The translations under genes were made by a program, and so were the position numbers. DNA of 64,000 nt from Micropruina sp. Lineage in GTDB: Bacteria; Actinomycetota; Actinomycetes; Propionibacteriales; Propionibacteriaceae. This document shows positions 8,472 through 18,100 of this stretch, one piece after another. Positions within the stretch are counted from its first letter, which is position 1, and each line of letters begins with the position of its first letter. The stretch is taken from positions 372,001-436,000 of the forward strand of contig JADJTM010000002.1 in the NCBI GenBank assembly GCA_016711205.1, written 5' to 3'. Under the pieces are notes generated by a model. That model did not search any database and had not been told where the DNA came from. It saw nothing but the letters and a program-made list of their open reading frames with translations.

Positions 8472-9422
8472 TTACAGCCGGTCCAGCACGGCCTGGGCCG
8501 TCCCGTTGTCGATCACCAGGTCGGTGGTGGTGCCCGCGCGCAGGGCGCCCACCACCGCGGCGGCCCGGGAGGGGTCGGCCACCACGCAGAACCTGCGCGG
8601 CACCCGGGCCAGTTCGCTCGGGGTCAGGCCGGAGGCGCGCTCGTTGAAGGCGATGTCCTTCCACGAACCGTCCTCGCGCAGCAGCACGGTTGCCACATCG
8701 CCGACGACACCGTCGGCGGCCAGCGCACGTTTGTCGTCGTCGTCCATGTAGCCGGCGGTGTAGACGTGGGACGGCACCCGGGCGTTCAGGCAGCCGACGC
8801 CGAACACCGCCACGTCGAGCCGTCGCTGCAGTCCGATCACGTTCTGCACCGAGCGCTCGCGCCACATGGCGCTCTTGGTCTCGGCGTAGTCGAAGAACGC
8901 GGGGACCGGAAAGTAGACCACCCGCGATCCGAAGGCGTCGCCGACGCTCTGCAGGATCTCGCCCACGTACGGAATGCCCGAGCTCCACTGGTTGGTGCCG
9001 CCGTTCATCTGGACGACGGTCGATCCGGCCAGCGGCTTGGGTTGCAGGTAGCGCACCACCGTGGACGAGGTGACGCCCCACGCGATGCCGATCACGCTGT
9101 TGTCGGTCACCGCATCGGACAGCAGACGGCCGGCCAGTCGGGCCACTTGGTCGAAGCGCCGGTACTCCGACGCGGTGTCCCGCACGGCCACCAGGTGCAC
9201 CCGGACGCCGAAGGCACGATCCAGGGCGTGGGCCAGCGGCGATCGCGAGCCGGTGTGGTCGGCCAGCGAGATGCGCACGACACCACTGCGCCGCGCTTCC
9301 TTGAGCAGCCGGCTGACCGTGGAGCGCGACAAACCCAGCTGTTTGGCGATCGCGTCCATGGTTTCGCCCTGCACGTAATAGCCGGACGCGGCCTGGTACA
9401 TGTCGTCGTACCGCTCGTTCAC
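8472..9422 (-). CDS. SorC-family sugar-responsive transcriptional regulator
   Basis: This protein of about 316 residues has an N-terminal helix-turn-helix (ETMDAIAKQLGLSRSTVSRL, residues about 20-39). It is followed by a SorC sugar-phosphate-binding domain with typical segments (IGIAWGVTSSTVVRYL, MNGGTNQ, FGVGCLNARVP, VIDNGTAQAVL). The GTG at 9422 is preferred for its GAGGGGGAT upstream; nine extra codons are possible. It is divergent from glpF across a 242-bp region and is followed by the DUF4185-like gene. I infer that it controls glpFK/dhaLK, itself or both in response to a phosphorylated glycerol or triose metabolite; only position supports this. Confidence 0.85.
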   Translation of the reverse strand: MNERYDDMYQAASGYYVQGETMDAIAKQLGLSRSTVSRLLKEARRSGVVRISLADHTGSRSPLAHALDRAFGVRVHLVAVRDTASEYRRFDQVARLAGRLLSDAVTDNSVIGIAWGVTSSTVVRYLQPKPLAGSTVVQMNGGTNQWSSGIPYVGEILQSVGDAFGSRVVYFPVPAFFDYAETKSAMWRERSVQNVIGLQRRLDVAVFGVGCLNARVPSHVYTAGYMDDDDKRALAADGVVGDVATVLLREDGSWKDIAFNERASGLTPSELARVPRRFCVVADPSRAAAVVGALRAGTTTDLVIDNGTAQAVLDRL

Positions 9423-9664
9423 CGATCCCCCTCTTGCACCTTCGTGCACAGGCCTAGCGCATGCGTGCAGCTTGTGGCAAGACTATGTGCAGTCGGCCGT
9501 GGGGGCGGCCGTCCGACAGCCGGCCCGCAGTTGTTATGGCGCCGGCTTCGATCACCCCTGAAATCCCCGCCGCGCCCGCGGGCACGGCGTAGTTTCTGGT
9601 TGTCGGGGGATACTCCGACATTTGCGCGGCACCGCTCACCGGTGCCTGAAGGGAGTGAGTCTCA
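9423..9664. promoter_or_regulatory. Divergent sorC-like / glpF control region with phased GTGCA boxes
   Basis: The region between the regulator and glpF holds repeats of GTGCA or its complement at 9435-9439, 9444-9448 (palindromic GTGCAC), 9465-9469 and 9487-9491. The last three are 21-22 bp apart, about two helical turns, so they could be binding sites for the SorC-type regulator on one DNA face. The glpF ribosome binding site (GAAGGGA) is at about 9649-9655. Confidence 0.5.
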
Positions 9665-10426
9665 GTGACACTAGCAACCATCTTTCTCTCCGAAGTCGTG
9701 GGCACAGCCATGCTGCTGCTGCTCGGCGCCGGCGTGGTTGCCAACAACATCCTGCCGAGGAACAAGGGTGCGGGCACCGGGTTCCTGATGGTGAACTTCG
9801 GCTGGGGTTTGGCCGTCTTCGCAGGCGTGTTGGTTTCGTACAAGTCGGGCGGGCACCTCAACCCGGCCGTCACCCTGGGCGTCGCGGCGTCGGGGGCCAA
9901 GGAGTTCGTGGCCGGCATTCCGGTCGACTTCATGTCCATCCTCACCTACATCGCGGCGCAGATGGTCGGCGCCTTCCTCGGTGCGGTGCTGGCGTGGCTG
10001 GCGTACAAGAAGCAGTTCGACGGCGATGCACCCGAGGGCTTCAAGCTGGGCGTCTTCTCCACCGGTCCCGAGGTGCGCGACCCGGTCTGGAACGTCGTCA
10101 CTGAGATCATCGCGACCTTCGTGCTGGTCTTCGTGGTGCTCGCATCCGGCAAGTTCACCGGTGCGAGCCCGACTCCCGCGGCGAACCTGGGCTGGCTGGG
10201 TGCGCTCGGCGTCGCCCTGCTGGTCGTCGGAATCGGCGCCTCGCTCGGTGGCCCCACCGGTTACGCGATCAACCCGGCCCGCGACCTCGGTCCGCGCATC
10301 GCGCATGCGGTGCTGCCGATTCCCAACAAGGGCGGCTCCGACTGGAGCTACTCGTGGATCCCGGTTGTCGGCCCGATCATCGGCGGCGTGCTGGCGGGCC
10401 TGCTCTCGGGCGTCCTGCTGCCCTGA
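9665..10426 (+). CDS. glpF: Glycerol uptake facilitator (MIP family)
   Basis: This 253-residue six-helix channel of the inner membrane lets glycerol diffuse in. Both half-helix signatures are present: HLNPAVTLG near residue 66 and YAINPARDLGPR near 208. The Asp after NPAR in the second motif is characteristic of glycerol facilitators rather than water-only aquaporins. The GTG at 9665 follows GAAGGGA. glpK begins 105 bp downstream, so the two are probably one operon, separated by a hairpin at 10448-10487. A divergent SorC-type regulator lies upstream. Confidence 0.93.
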   Translation: MTLATIFLSEVVGTAMLLLLGAGVVANNILPRNKGAGTGFLMVNFGWGLAVFAGVLVSYKSGGHLNPAVTLGVAASGAKEFVAGIPVDFMSILTYIAAQMVGAFLGAVLAWLAYKKQFDGDAPEGFKLGVFSTGPEVRDPVWNVVTEIIATFVLVFVVLASGKFTGASPTPAANLGWLGALGVALLVVGIGASLGGPTGYAINPARDLGPRIAHAVLPIPNKGGSDWSYSWIPVVGPIIGGVLAGLLSGVLLP

Positions 10427-10447
10427 TCAGACAGCAACCTCGAAGCT

Positions 10448-10487
10448 CTGCCCGGGCGGCGACGGCTGGCGCTGCCGCCCGGAGCAG
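10448..10487 (+). terminator. GC-rich hairpin between glpF and glpK
   Basis: CTGCCCGGGCGGC (10448-10460) pairs with GCCGCCCGGAGCAG (10474-10487) with one bulge. There is no T-run, so it may only attenuate transcription into glpK or protect the glpF message. Confidence 0.5.
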
Positions 10488-10531
10488 GGCAGGATGTAAG
10501 AGACCTCTACAACGATGTGGAAAGGACCACA

Positions 10532-12049
10532 ATGGCTGAGAAGTACGTTCTCGCGATCGACCAGGGCACCACGAGTTCCCGTGCGATCGTGTTCAATCAC
10601 GCGGGCCGGATCATCGGCACCGGGCAGAAGGAACACGAGCAGATCTTCCCGAAGGCGGGCTGGGTCGAGCACAACGCTCTGGAGATCTGGGACAGCATTC
10701 GCGAGGTCGTCGGTGTCGCACTCGCCGACGCCGAGGTCAACAAAGACAGCATCGTCGCCGTCGGCGTGACCAATCAGCGCGAGACCACCCTGGTCTGGGA
10801 CAAGACCACCGGTGAGCCGGTCTACAACGCGATCGTCTGGCAGGACACCCGCACCGCCAAGATCGTGGACGAGCTGGGCGGCGGCAACCAGGACAAGTAC
10901 AAGGATCGGGTGGGCCTGCCACTGGCCACCTACTTCTCCGGGCCCAAGGTGAAGTGGATCCTCGACAACGTCGAGGGCGCCCGCGCGCGCGCCGAGGCCG
11001 GCGATCTGGTCATGGGCAACATGGACACCTGGGTGATCTGGAACCTGACCGGCGGGGTCGACGGCGGCGTGCACGTCACCGACGTCACCAACGCCTCGCG
11101 CACCATGCTGATGGACCTGAAGACCCTGAGCTGGGACGAGAGCATCGCCGCCGACATGGGCATTCCGATGTCGATGCTGCCCGAGATCAAGTCGTCGTCC
11201 GAGGTCTACGGCCACGGCCGCGAGGCCGGTCTGCTCGGCGGCGTGCCGATCGCCGGCGACCTGGGCGACCAGCAGGCGGCCACCTTCGGCCAGGCGGCGT
11301 TCGAGGTCGGCATGGCCAAGAACACCTACGGTACCGGCTGCTTCATGATCATGAACACCGGTGAAGAGCTGGTTCCGTCCAAGAACGGCCTGCTCACCAC
11401 CGTGTGCTACAAGATCGGCGACAACAAGCCGATCTACGCGCTCGAGGGTTCGATCGCCGTCACCGGCTCGCTGGTGCAGTGGCTGCGCGACAACCTGAAG
11501 ATGTTCGCCTCAGCCCCCGAGGTCGAAGAGCTGGCCAAGCAGGTCGACGACAACGGCGGCGTCTACGTGGTGCCGGCGTTCTCGGGCCTGTTCGCGCCGT
11601 ACTGGAAGTCGGACGCCCGCGGCGCGATCGTCGGCCTGACCCGTTACGTCAACCGCAACCACATCGCCCGCGCGGTGCTGGAGTCGACCGCCTACCAGAC
11701 CCGTGAGGTGCTGGACGCGATGGAGGCCGACTCGGGTGTCACGCTGGCCGAGCTCAAGGTCGACGGCGGCATGACGATGAACGACACCCTGATGCAGTTC
11801 CAGGCCGATCAGGTGGGCGTGCCGGTGGTGCGTCCGGTGGTGGCCGAAACCACAGCGCTCGGCGCGGCCTACGCGGCCGGCATCGCGGTCGGCTTCTGGA
11901 ACGGCGAGCAGGACGTCATCGACAACTGGGCCGAGGACAAGCGCTGGGAGCCCTCGATGGACGAGGCCGAGCGCGAGCGCCTGTACCGGCAGTGGAAGAA
12001 GGCGGTCACCCGCACCTTCGACTGGGTCGACGACGACGTCAAGGAGTGA
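10532..12049 (+). CDS. glpK: Glycerol kinase
   Basis: This 505-residue cytosolic kinase makes sn-glycerol-3-phosphate from glycerol and ATP. The N-terminal phosphate-binding segment AIDQGTTSSRAIVF is present, followed by ERERTTL-type substrate contacts seen here as TNQRETTLVWDK and IVWQDTRT. The C-terminal FGGY signature region (DGGMTMNDTLMQFQADQVGVPV) and ETTALGAAYAAG are also present. The length is standard. The ATG at 10532 follows GGAAAGGACC; the five upstream in-frame codons are not needed. It lies between glpF and dhaL and is followed by a strong terminator. Confidence 0.96.
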   Translation: MAEKYVLAIDQGTTSSRAIVFNHAGRIIGTGQKEHEQIFPKAGWVEHNALEIWDSIREVVGVALADAEVNKDSIVAVGVTNQRETTLVWDKTTGEPVYNAIVWQDTRTAKIVDELGGGNQDKYKDRVGLPLATYFSGPKVKWILDNVEGARARAEAGDLVMGNMDTWVIWNLTGGVDGGVHVTDVTNASRTMLMDLKTLSWDESIAADMGIPMSMLPEIKSSSEVYGHGREAGLLGGVPIAGDLGDQQAATFGQAAFEVGMAKNTYGTGCFMIMNTGEELVPSKNGLLTTVCYKIGDNKPIYALEGSIAVTGSLVQWLRDNLKMFASAPEVEELAKQVDDNGGVYVVPAFSGLFAPYWKSDARGAIVGLTRYVNRNHIARAVLESTAYQTREVLDAMEADSGVTLAELKVDGGMTMNDTLMQFQADQVGVPVVRPVVAETTALGAAYAAGIAVGFWNGEQDVIDNWAEDKRWEPSMDEAERERLYRQWKKAVTRTFDWVDDDVKE

Positions 12050-12123
12050 GTGAGCGGTGATCGGCCGGCCGGGGGTATCGCCCGGTTCGTGCCGATCCGT
12101 ACCGCGGACGCATTGAGTGCAGG

Positions 12124-12156
12124 CCGGGCCCGTCACCTTCGTGGTGGCGGGCCCGG
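12124..12156 (+). terminator. Rho-independent-like terminator after glpK
   Basis: A GC-rich stem (CCGGGCCCGTCACC against GGTGGCGGGCCCGG) with a short loop (TTCGT) is followed by TTCTTC. It lies about 75 bp after the glpK stop and separates glpFK from dhaLK. Confidence 0.75.
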
Positions 12157-12312
12157 TTCTTCACCCGGATCCGGACGACCCGGGCTCTGGTGCGAGCATG
12201 TACAGACGAGTAGCGTGAGGCCCATCCACGCAGTACCGGCGGGGGCGACGCAGCCCCGATCGCCAACCTCCGCTCGCCGGCTCGCTCGGCCGCCCGATCC
12301 GCAAGGAGCACC

Positions 12313-12948
12313 ATGTCCGGTTCGCTGACCGACGTCGAGTTCGTGGTGCGCAACCTCAGTCGAACGGTTGTCGACAACGAGACCTACTTCGGCGATCTGG
12401 ACGCGGTGGTGGGCGACGGCGACTTCGGCTACTCGCTGGCCCGCGGCTTCGAGATCATCCTGCAGAGCTGGGATGACTACGACCGCACCGACCCCGGCGT
12501 GTTCCTGACCAAGGTCGCCATGGCGCTGTCGGCGCGGATCGGCGGCACCTCAGGGCCGATCTGGGGCACCGCGTTCCTGCGGATGGGGTCGGCCTTGAAG
12601 GGCAAGCCCGAGTTCACCGCCGCCGACGTGGTGGCCGGACTGCGCGCCTCGGTCGCCGGCATTCAGGCTCGCGGCAAGGCCGAACTCGGCGACAAGACGC
12701 TGTTGGACGCACTGGTGCCGGCCATCGACACCCTGGAGCAGCAGGCGCAGGCCGGGGCGGCGCCGGCCGAGATCGTCGCGGCCATGGCCGAGACAGCGCG
12801 TCGTGCCGCCGACGCCACCGCCTCGCTGCAGGCCCGGCGTGGTCGGGCCAGTTACACCGGCGAGCGCAGCATCGGATCGGTGGACGCCGGCGCCATGGCG
12901 ATCGCGGTGCTCCTGACGCAACTGGCGTCCGACTGGCCCAGCAACTGA
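12313..12948 (+). CDS. dhaL: Dihydroxyacetone kinase ADP-binding subunit
   Basis: This 211-residue all-helical subunit carries ADP/ATP and phosphorylates dihydroxyacetone held by DhaK. The Mg-nucleotide-binding motif is clear: DLDAVVGDGDFGYSLARG (about residues 29-46). GGTSGPIWGTAF (about 77-88) and the C-terminal RASYTGERSIGSVDAGA are also family features. The ATG follows AAGGAG. It precedes dhaK by about 60 bp, reversing the commoner K-L order. In the phosphotransferase-type system a DhaM protein recharges DhaL; no dhaM is seen in the window. Confidence 0.93.
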   Translation: MSGSLTDVEFVVRNLSRTVVDNETYFGDLDAVVGDGDFGYSLARGFEIILQSWDDYDRTDPGVFLTKVAMALSARIGGTSGPIWGTAFLRMGSALKGKPEFTAADVVAGLRASVAGIQARGKAELGDKTLLDALVPAIDTLEQQAQAGAAPAEIVAAMAETARRAADATASLQARRGRASYTGERSIGSVDAGAMAIAVLLTQLASDWPSN

Positions 12949-13008
12949 CCTGCGGCGGGCCACCGCCGGCCCGCCGTCCATCGACCATCAACCCAACGGG
13001 AGGGCAAC

Positions 13009-14004
13009 ATGAAGAAGTTCGTCAACGACCCCAAGCAGTTCGTGCCCGAGATGCTCAAGGGCATCGCGCTGGCCAACCCCGACACCATCACCTATGTGCC
13101 CGAATACAACCTGATCATGCGTTCGGACGCCCCGAACAACAACAAGGTCAGCATCGTGCAGGGCTCCGGTTCGGGCCACGAACCGGCTCACGTGATGGCG
13201 GTCGGCCCGGGCATGCTCGATGCCGCGTGCCCCGGCGACGTGTTCGCCGCACCCCCCGCCGACTATGTGTACGAGACCGCCAAGCGACTGGCCTCCGACA
13301 AGGGTGTGCTGCTGCTGGTCAACAACTACACCGGCGACCGGATGGCCTTCGAGATGGCGCAGGAGCTGGCCGAGGCCGACGACATCAAGTGCGCCACCCT
13401 GTTCATCGACGACGACGTCGCGGTGCAGGATTCGACCTGGACGGTCGGACGCCGCGGCGTGGCCGGCAACTTCTTCGTGATCAAGGCCGTCGGCGCCAAG
13501 GCCGAGCAGGGGGCCGAGCTGGATGAGGTGATCCGGGTCGGCGAAAAGGTCAACTCGGTGGCGCGCACGATGGGCATCGCCCTCACCGCCTGCACCCCGC
13601 CGGCCAAGGGCAGCCCGCTGTTCGAGCTGGCCGATGACGAGATCGAGGTGGGCGTCGGCATTCACGGCGAGCCGGGACGGCGCCGGGCGAAGCTGGTCAG
13701 CGCCGACGAGATCGTGGACGAACTGTTGGGTGCCGTGGTGCCCGATCTGCCGTTCGTCCAGGGCGATCGGGTCGCGTTGATGATCAACGGGCTGGGCGGC
13801 ACGCCGATCAGTGAGCTGTACCTGCTGTTCGGCATCGCCGCGCAGAAGCTGGCCGACCAGGGCATCACGGTGGCCAAGAGCTACGTCGGCGAGTACTGCA
13901 CCAGCCTCGAGATGGCCGGCGCCTCGCTCACCCTGGTTCGGCTGGACGACGAGATCGAGGCATTGCTGGACGCGCCGGCGTCCATCGTGAATCGCATCTT
14001 CTGA
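13009..14004 (+). CDS. dhaK: Dihydroxyacetone kinase substrate-binding subunit
   Basis: This 331-residue subunit binds dihydroxyacetone covalently as a hemiaminal through a histidine, here in GVGIHGEPGR (about residue 221). The substrate-site motif GSGSGHEPAHVMAVGPGML (about 48-66) and LLVNNYTGDRMAFEMA are intact. The ATG follows GGGAGGG at a good distance. It is the last gene of the glycerol/DHA cluster, in an operon with dhaL. Its product, dihydroxyacetone phosphate, enters glycolysis and links to the GpsA/GlpABC reactions. Confidence 0.94.
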   Translation: MKKFVNDPKQFVPEMLKGIALANPDTITYVPEYNLIMRSDAPNNNKVSIVQGSGSGHEPAHVMAVGPGMLDAACPGDVFAAPPADYVYETAKRLASDKGVLLLVNNYTGDRMAFEMAQELAEADDIKCATLFIDDDVAVQDSTWTVGRRGVAGNFFVIKAVGAKAEQGAELDEVIRVGEKVNSVARTMGIALTACTPPAKGSPLFELADDEIEVGVGIHGEPGRRRAKLVSADEIVDELLGAVVPDLPFVQGDRVALMINGLGGTPISELYLLFGIAAQKLADQGITVAKSYVGEYCTSLEMAGASLTLVRLDDEIEALLDAPASIVNRIF

Positions 14005-14057
14005 CCGTTGCGGGCAGTACCTCCCACGAAACTGCCCTGGTGATGCGCCAACGATAT

Positions 14058-14116
14058 GAGTGAGATCCCGGCGTTCGCCGGGATGACGGCCGTTTCGGTG
14101 GTCGAGCTTGTCGAGA
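14058..14116. repeat. Dispersed palindromic elements after dhaK
   Basis: GAGATCCCGGCGTTCGCCGG continuing into GATGACG forms a compact hairpin at about 14062-14088. It is followed by GGTCGAGCTTGTCGAGACC (14100-14118), a second inverted element of a type common in actinobacterial intergenic DNA. The first recurs as an array at 38211-38505. It may act as a terminator between the convergent dhaK and anti-sigma-like genes. Confidence 0.8.
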
Positions 14117-14126
14117 CCTGGGTTGC

Positions 14127-14408
14127 CTAACGGTCCTCGACGCTGTCGTCCGACCAGAGGAGTGACTGGGGTTTCAGGTCGGCGAGTTCTGCGTCGGGTT
14201 CGACCCGGCCGGCTCGCCGCACCTGGGCCTCGTCGGCAATGACGCTGTGCAGCCGGGCCATCACCTCAAGCGGCATGACGAGGGGGGGCGCACCCCGAAG
14301 AAATCGGGTGACCACCTCCTCGGCCACCGCTGTCGGATCCAGCATCGGTGCTCCTTCTGCAGGGGTTGACCCAGGGTTGGACGCACCGGCGGGTGATTCG
14401 GTTCCCAC
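14127..14408 (-). CDS. Short putative anti-sigma / zinc-free partner of the ECF sigma factor
   Basis: This 93-residue protein starts at a GTG one base after the sigma-factor stop, using the GGAGGT at the end of that gene, so the two are translationally coupled. The centre (AVAEEVVTRFLRGAPPLVMP ... ARLHSVIADEAQVRR) looks like the N-terminal helical domain of an anti-sigma factor. There is no HxxxCxxC motif and no membrane segment. In M. tuberculosis the gene in this place (rsmA, Rv3912) is much longer and membrane-bound, so this one is either truncated or a soluble minimal version. The assignment rests on position and weak resemblance. Confidence 0.55.
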   Translation of the reverse strand: MGTESPAGASNPGSTPAEGAPMLDPTAVAEEVVTRFLRGAPPLVMPLEVMARLHSVIADEAQVRRAGRVEPDAELADLKPQSLLWSDDSVEDR

Positions 14409-14409
14409 G

Positions 14410-15009
14410 TCAGTCCACCTCCTTGAGATGCTGGAGCAGCACGGCGAGCCGGGCGCGGCCTCGGCTGCAGCGGCTCTTCACGGTGCCGACGGCACACCCG
14501 AGAATACGTGCGGCCTCGTCCATCGAATACCCCTCGAGGTCGACCAGCACCAGGGCGGCCCGCTGGTCGGCGCCGATGCGTCCGAGCGCCTCGGTCACCT
14601 CGTCGGCGATGCTGGCGCGCACCGCGTCCCGCTCGGGATCATCGGGTGCGGCCAGGTCCGCCGAGCGTTCGGCGTCCTGGGGTAGCGGAACGGCCGCCCG
14701 GACGGCGATGCGCCGCAACCGGTCCAGGCAGGCGTTCAGCACGATGCGGTGCAGCCAGGTGGTGACGGCCGCGTCGCCGCGAAAATCGCCCGCGCGCCGG
14801 AAGGCCGAGATCATCGCGTCCTGCAGCGCGTCCGCCGCGTCTTCGCGGTTGCTCATCACGCGGAGCGCAAGGGCCCACAGCCGGTCGGCATGGCGCTGCA
14901 TCAGCAGGCCGAAAGCGCGGTCGTCGCCGGCCACGTGGGCAGCCAGCAGTTGGGCGTCGGAGGGTGCGTCCGGATCGGTCAGCGGCCGGCGAAAGGTGGG
15001 CGCCATCAT
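14410..15009 (-). CDS. sigM: ECF RNA polymerase sigma factor, SigM-like
   Basis: This 199-residue ECF sigma factor has region 2 at about residues 28-95 (MQRHADRLWALALRVMSNREDAADALQD, ending TTWLHRIVLNACLDRLRR). Region 4 is at about 135-195 (LVLVDLEGYSMDEAARILGC followed by AVGTVKSRCSRGRARL). It is next to a MurJ-pseudokinase gene and followed by a short partner gene, matching the Rv3910-Rv3911(sigM)-Rv3912 order. Likely role: envelope or oxidative stress response under control of the downstream partner. Confidence 0.88.
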   Translation of the reverse strand: MMAPTFRRPLTDPDAPSDAQLLAAHVAGDDRAFGLLMQRHADRLWALALRVMSNREDAADALQDAMISAFRRAGDFRGDAAVTTWLHRIVLNACLDRLRRIAVRAAVPLPQDAERSADLAAPDDPERDAVRASIADEVTEALGRIGADQRAALVLVDLEGYSMDEAARILGCAVGTVKSRCSRGRARLAVLLQHLKEVD

Positions 15010-15110
15010 CGGTGCCGCACGCTGCCCGGACGCTCATGCGCCCCGCGATCTGCGTCGGGGGGCTGTCGGGTCACACCCCGCAGGCTAGCGAATGATCGCT
15101 CGGGCGTGTC

Positions 15111-18100
15111 CTACCCGCGCACCTCGATGGTGCCGATGCCGCCCTGGTAGTAGCTGCCCGACTCGGGCGGCAGTGAGGTCAGATAGATCAGCAGGAACCG
15201 GGTCTTGATCGGCTTGCTGAGCTTGAACACGGCGGTGCCGGTGGCCTTGGGGATCGAGTCGATGATCGTCCAGTCGGCCTGGCTGCGCATCGGGGCGCTG
15301 GTGGCGCCGGCCTCTTTGGGTGAGCGCAGTTCGACCGCGGTGCCGGTGCCCAGCACGCCGACGCTGACCTGGCTGACGCTCGTGACGCTGCCCAGGTCGA
15401 CCACCAACCCGGCGCCGGGCTTCATCCGGCCCATCCGCGGGTCGCCACGGTACCGCTCGGTGAGCCAGAAGGTCTCGGGGTCGTCGTCGATCGCGCGGCC
15501 GGCCAGCCGTGGGTTCTCGGCGTCGCTGCCGCCGTCCGCGGAGGGGTCGAAGTCCTTGACGGACGCGATCGGGATCACCTGGGCGGCGCTGGCGGTGACG
15601 GTGGGCGAGGGCTGTGCGCGCGGCGTGTTCAGCTGAACCACCGCGACCCACACCAGCCCGCCGGCCAGCAGCAGGCCGAACAGTCCGATGACGACCGCGA
15701 GCGCGGTGCGGCGCGGCCGGCCGATGCCGCCGCGTTGCGGTGAGGGCACCATCAGTCGCGGCTCGGGGGTGCGCGCCGGCGGCGGGATCGGGGTGAAGGG
15801 TTCGGTGGACTCCTCAGGCTTGCCCAGGCCGGGGAACTGCCACGGCTGGGTGCTTTCGCCGGTCTCGAACTCATCCGCGGTGCTGGTGGCCGGACGAGGC
15901 AGCGGCGGCGGCACGGGTGCGTTGAACGTGCCGGCCGTGCCGAGCGCGCTGGTGGTGGCTGCCCCGGGTGTGGATCGGCCCGCCGTGGTGCGGATCGGCT
16001 CGATCGGCATCCGCAGCCGGCGTTCCAGGTCGGGTGCGGCACTGGCCTGGCCGAGCACCGCGTTCAGCTGCTGGGCGATGCCCCGGGCCGTGGTGATCGG
16101 GCTCTGCCGGTTGCGTGGCGTCCGATTCAGGATGCGATCGCACAGGGTGTCGAGCATGCGTGGCACCCCCGCCTTGACCTGCGCGGGCGAGAGCGTGCGG
16201 GCGCCGTCGGCCGGCGCGGCCTTCATGCCGTAGCCGTCGGCGCCGGGCCAGCGGGTGACCAGGCACGCGTACAGCAGCGAACCCAGCGCGCGGACGTCCG
16301 CGGCCTCGCCCTGGTGTGTCTGCGGGGTCGGGTCGAGCGCCGCCTCGACCAGCAACCCGACGATGCGGACGTTGCCCGCCGCGGTGATCACCACGGTCTC
16401 GGGGTTGAGCCGCTCGTGGAACAGGCCGCGGCTGTGCAGCGCCGCCATGGCCTGGGCGAGCTCCTTGACCACCCAGGCCGCCTCGACCGGCGACAGCGCG
16501 CCGCCGCGCAGCACCTCGGCGATCGAGGTACCGGTGGAGTACTCGTAGACGATGTACGACTCGCCGTCGTCGAAGGCACCGGCGTCCAGCACCCGCAGGA
16601 AGGCCGAGTCGGGGGCGCCGGAGGCGCGTTTGGCGACACCGATCAACTCGGGGCCGCGCGGGTCGTCCGGGGGCAGCAGGTGCATCAGAACCGGACGGGA
16701 CAGCCGTTGGTCGAAGGCCCGCCAGGTCAGTGCATTGCCGCGGCGGGCCAGCACCTCGTCCAGCCGGTAGCGCTCGCCGAGCACCTGCCCGACCACCACG
16801 TCCGCCACTGCGCTGTCGGTGGGTACGTCCATCACCGGCGCGTGTCCGTCCTCGGGGTCGGGGTAGTGCAGCAGGGGCTGATCGGACGGTGGCGTATCCG
16901 GCCGGTCCACCGCGATGAACTGCCCGGTTCCGTCCGGATCGTCGTTCACGGTGTCGACCGCTTCAAGCTCGGGGGCATCCGGCGGGCCGTGGCCGACCTC
17001 GTCGGCCAGCTCGTCGATCTCGTTCTCGACCACGACCACGGGTTCGAGTTCGGGCTCGGTGCGCCGGCGGCGCAGCACCGCCAGCATCTGGGTGGTCTCG
17101 ACGATGCCCAGCCGCTTGGCGGCGAAGAAGAAGGTGAGCACTGCGACCACGCCGGCCAAGGCCAGGCCGACCAGGGCCATCACGAGGCCGGTGAACCGTC
17201 CGAAGAACCAGGTGATCGCATAGGCCAGCAGCGCCGCGGGCACGGTGGCGCCGACCAGGGTCGCGAGGTGCCGCACGAGGCTGCCGCCGCTCAGCGCCGA
17301 CAGCCGCTTGCGCAGCGCCCGATGCGAGATCCAGACGCCGAGCAGGTACGCGAAGCTGTAGGCGAGTGCCAGCCGCGGCGCAACCGTGGTGACGTTCTGC
17401 CAGGCCAGCGTGAACCCGATCGCCAGCACGGTGTTCGCCCCCGAGATCGCCACCTGCAGGTAGAACGGGGTACTGGTGTCTTCGAGCGCGTAGAAGCCGC
17501 GCAGGTACAGGTACTGAATGGTGTACGGCACCAGACCGACCGCGAACGCCATCAGCGTCCAGGCCACGAAGTGGTAGTCGGTGCGGCCCTGGCCCGATCC
17601 GAAGGCGACCCGAGCGATCGGGTCGGCCAGCACGATCAGGCCGATCGAGGCCGGCACCAGAAAGGTGACCGCCAGGCGGATCGCGCGGTTCACCTCGTCC
17701 GCCACCCCGACCAGGTCCTTGGCCGCCGCCAACCGGGACGCCTGCGGAAGCATAGCGGTGGCCAGCGACACCGTCAGCAGCGAGTGCGGCAGCACCCAGA
17801 TCAGATAGGCCTGGTTGTAGGCGTTGCTGCCGGCGCCCGACCCCCCGACCACGGCCGAGGTGGCCAGCCGGGTGACCACCACCTGCGCGATCAGGGTCAG
17901 GGCGACGTAGCCCATCATCCACTTGGCCAGGTGGAACGTGTGGCCCAGGCCGGTGCCCTTGAGATCCCAGCGGGGGCGGTAGCCGAAGCCGGTGCGGCGG
18001 TAGAACGGGATCAGCACCAGGGTCTGGGCCAGGATCCCGACCGTCGAGCCGCCGCCGAGCAGCAGCGCCTGCTGCGTGGTGAAGGGTTCCGAGGTGCTCA

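Noticed and set aside
8470..9081. N-terminal extension of the DUF4185-like gene
   Set aside because: The open frame runs back through the regulator gene in antisense, is Arg/Gly-rich and has no ribosome binding site; the regulator is clearly the real gene there.
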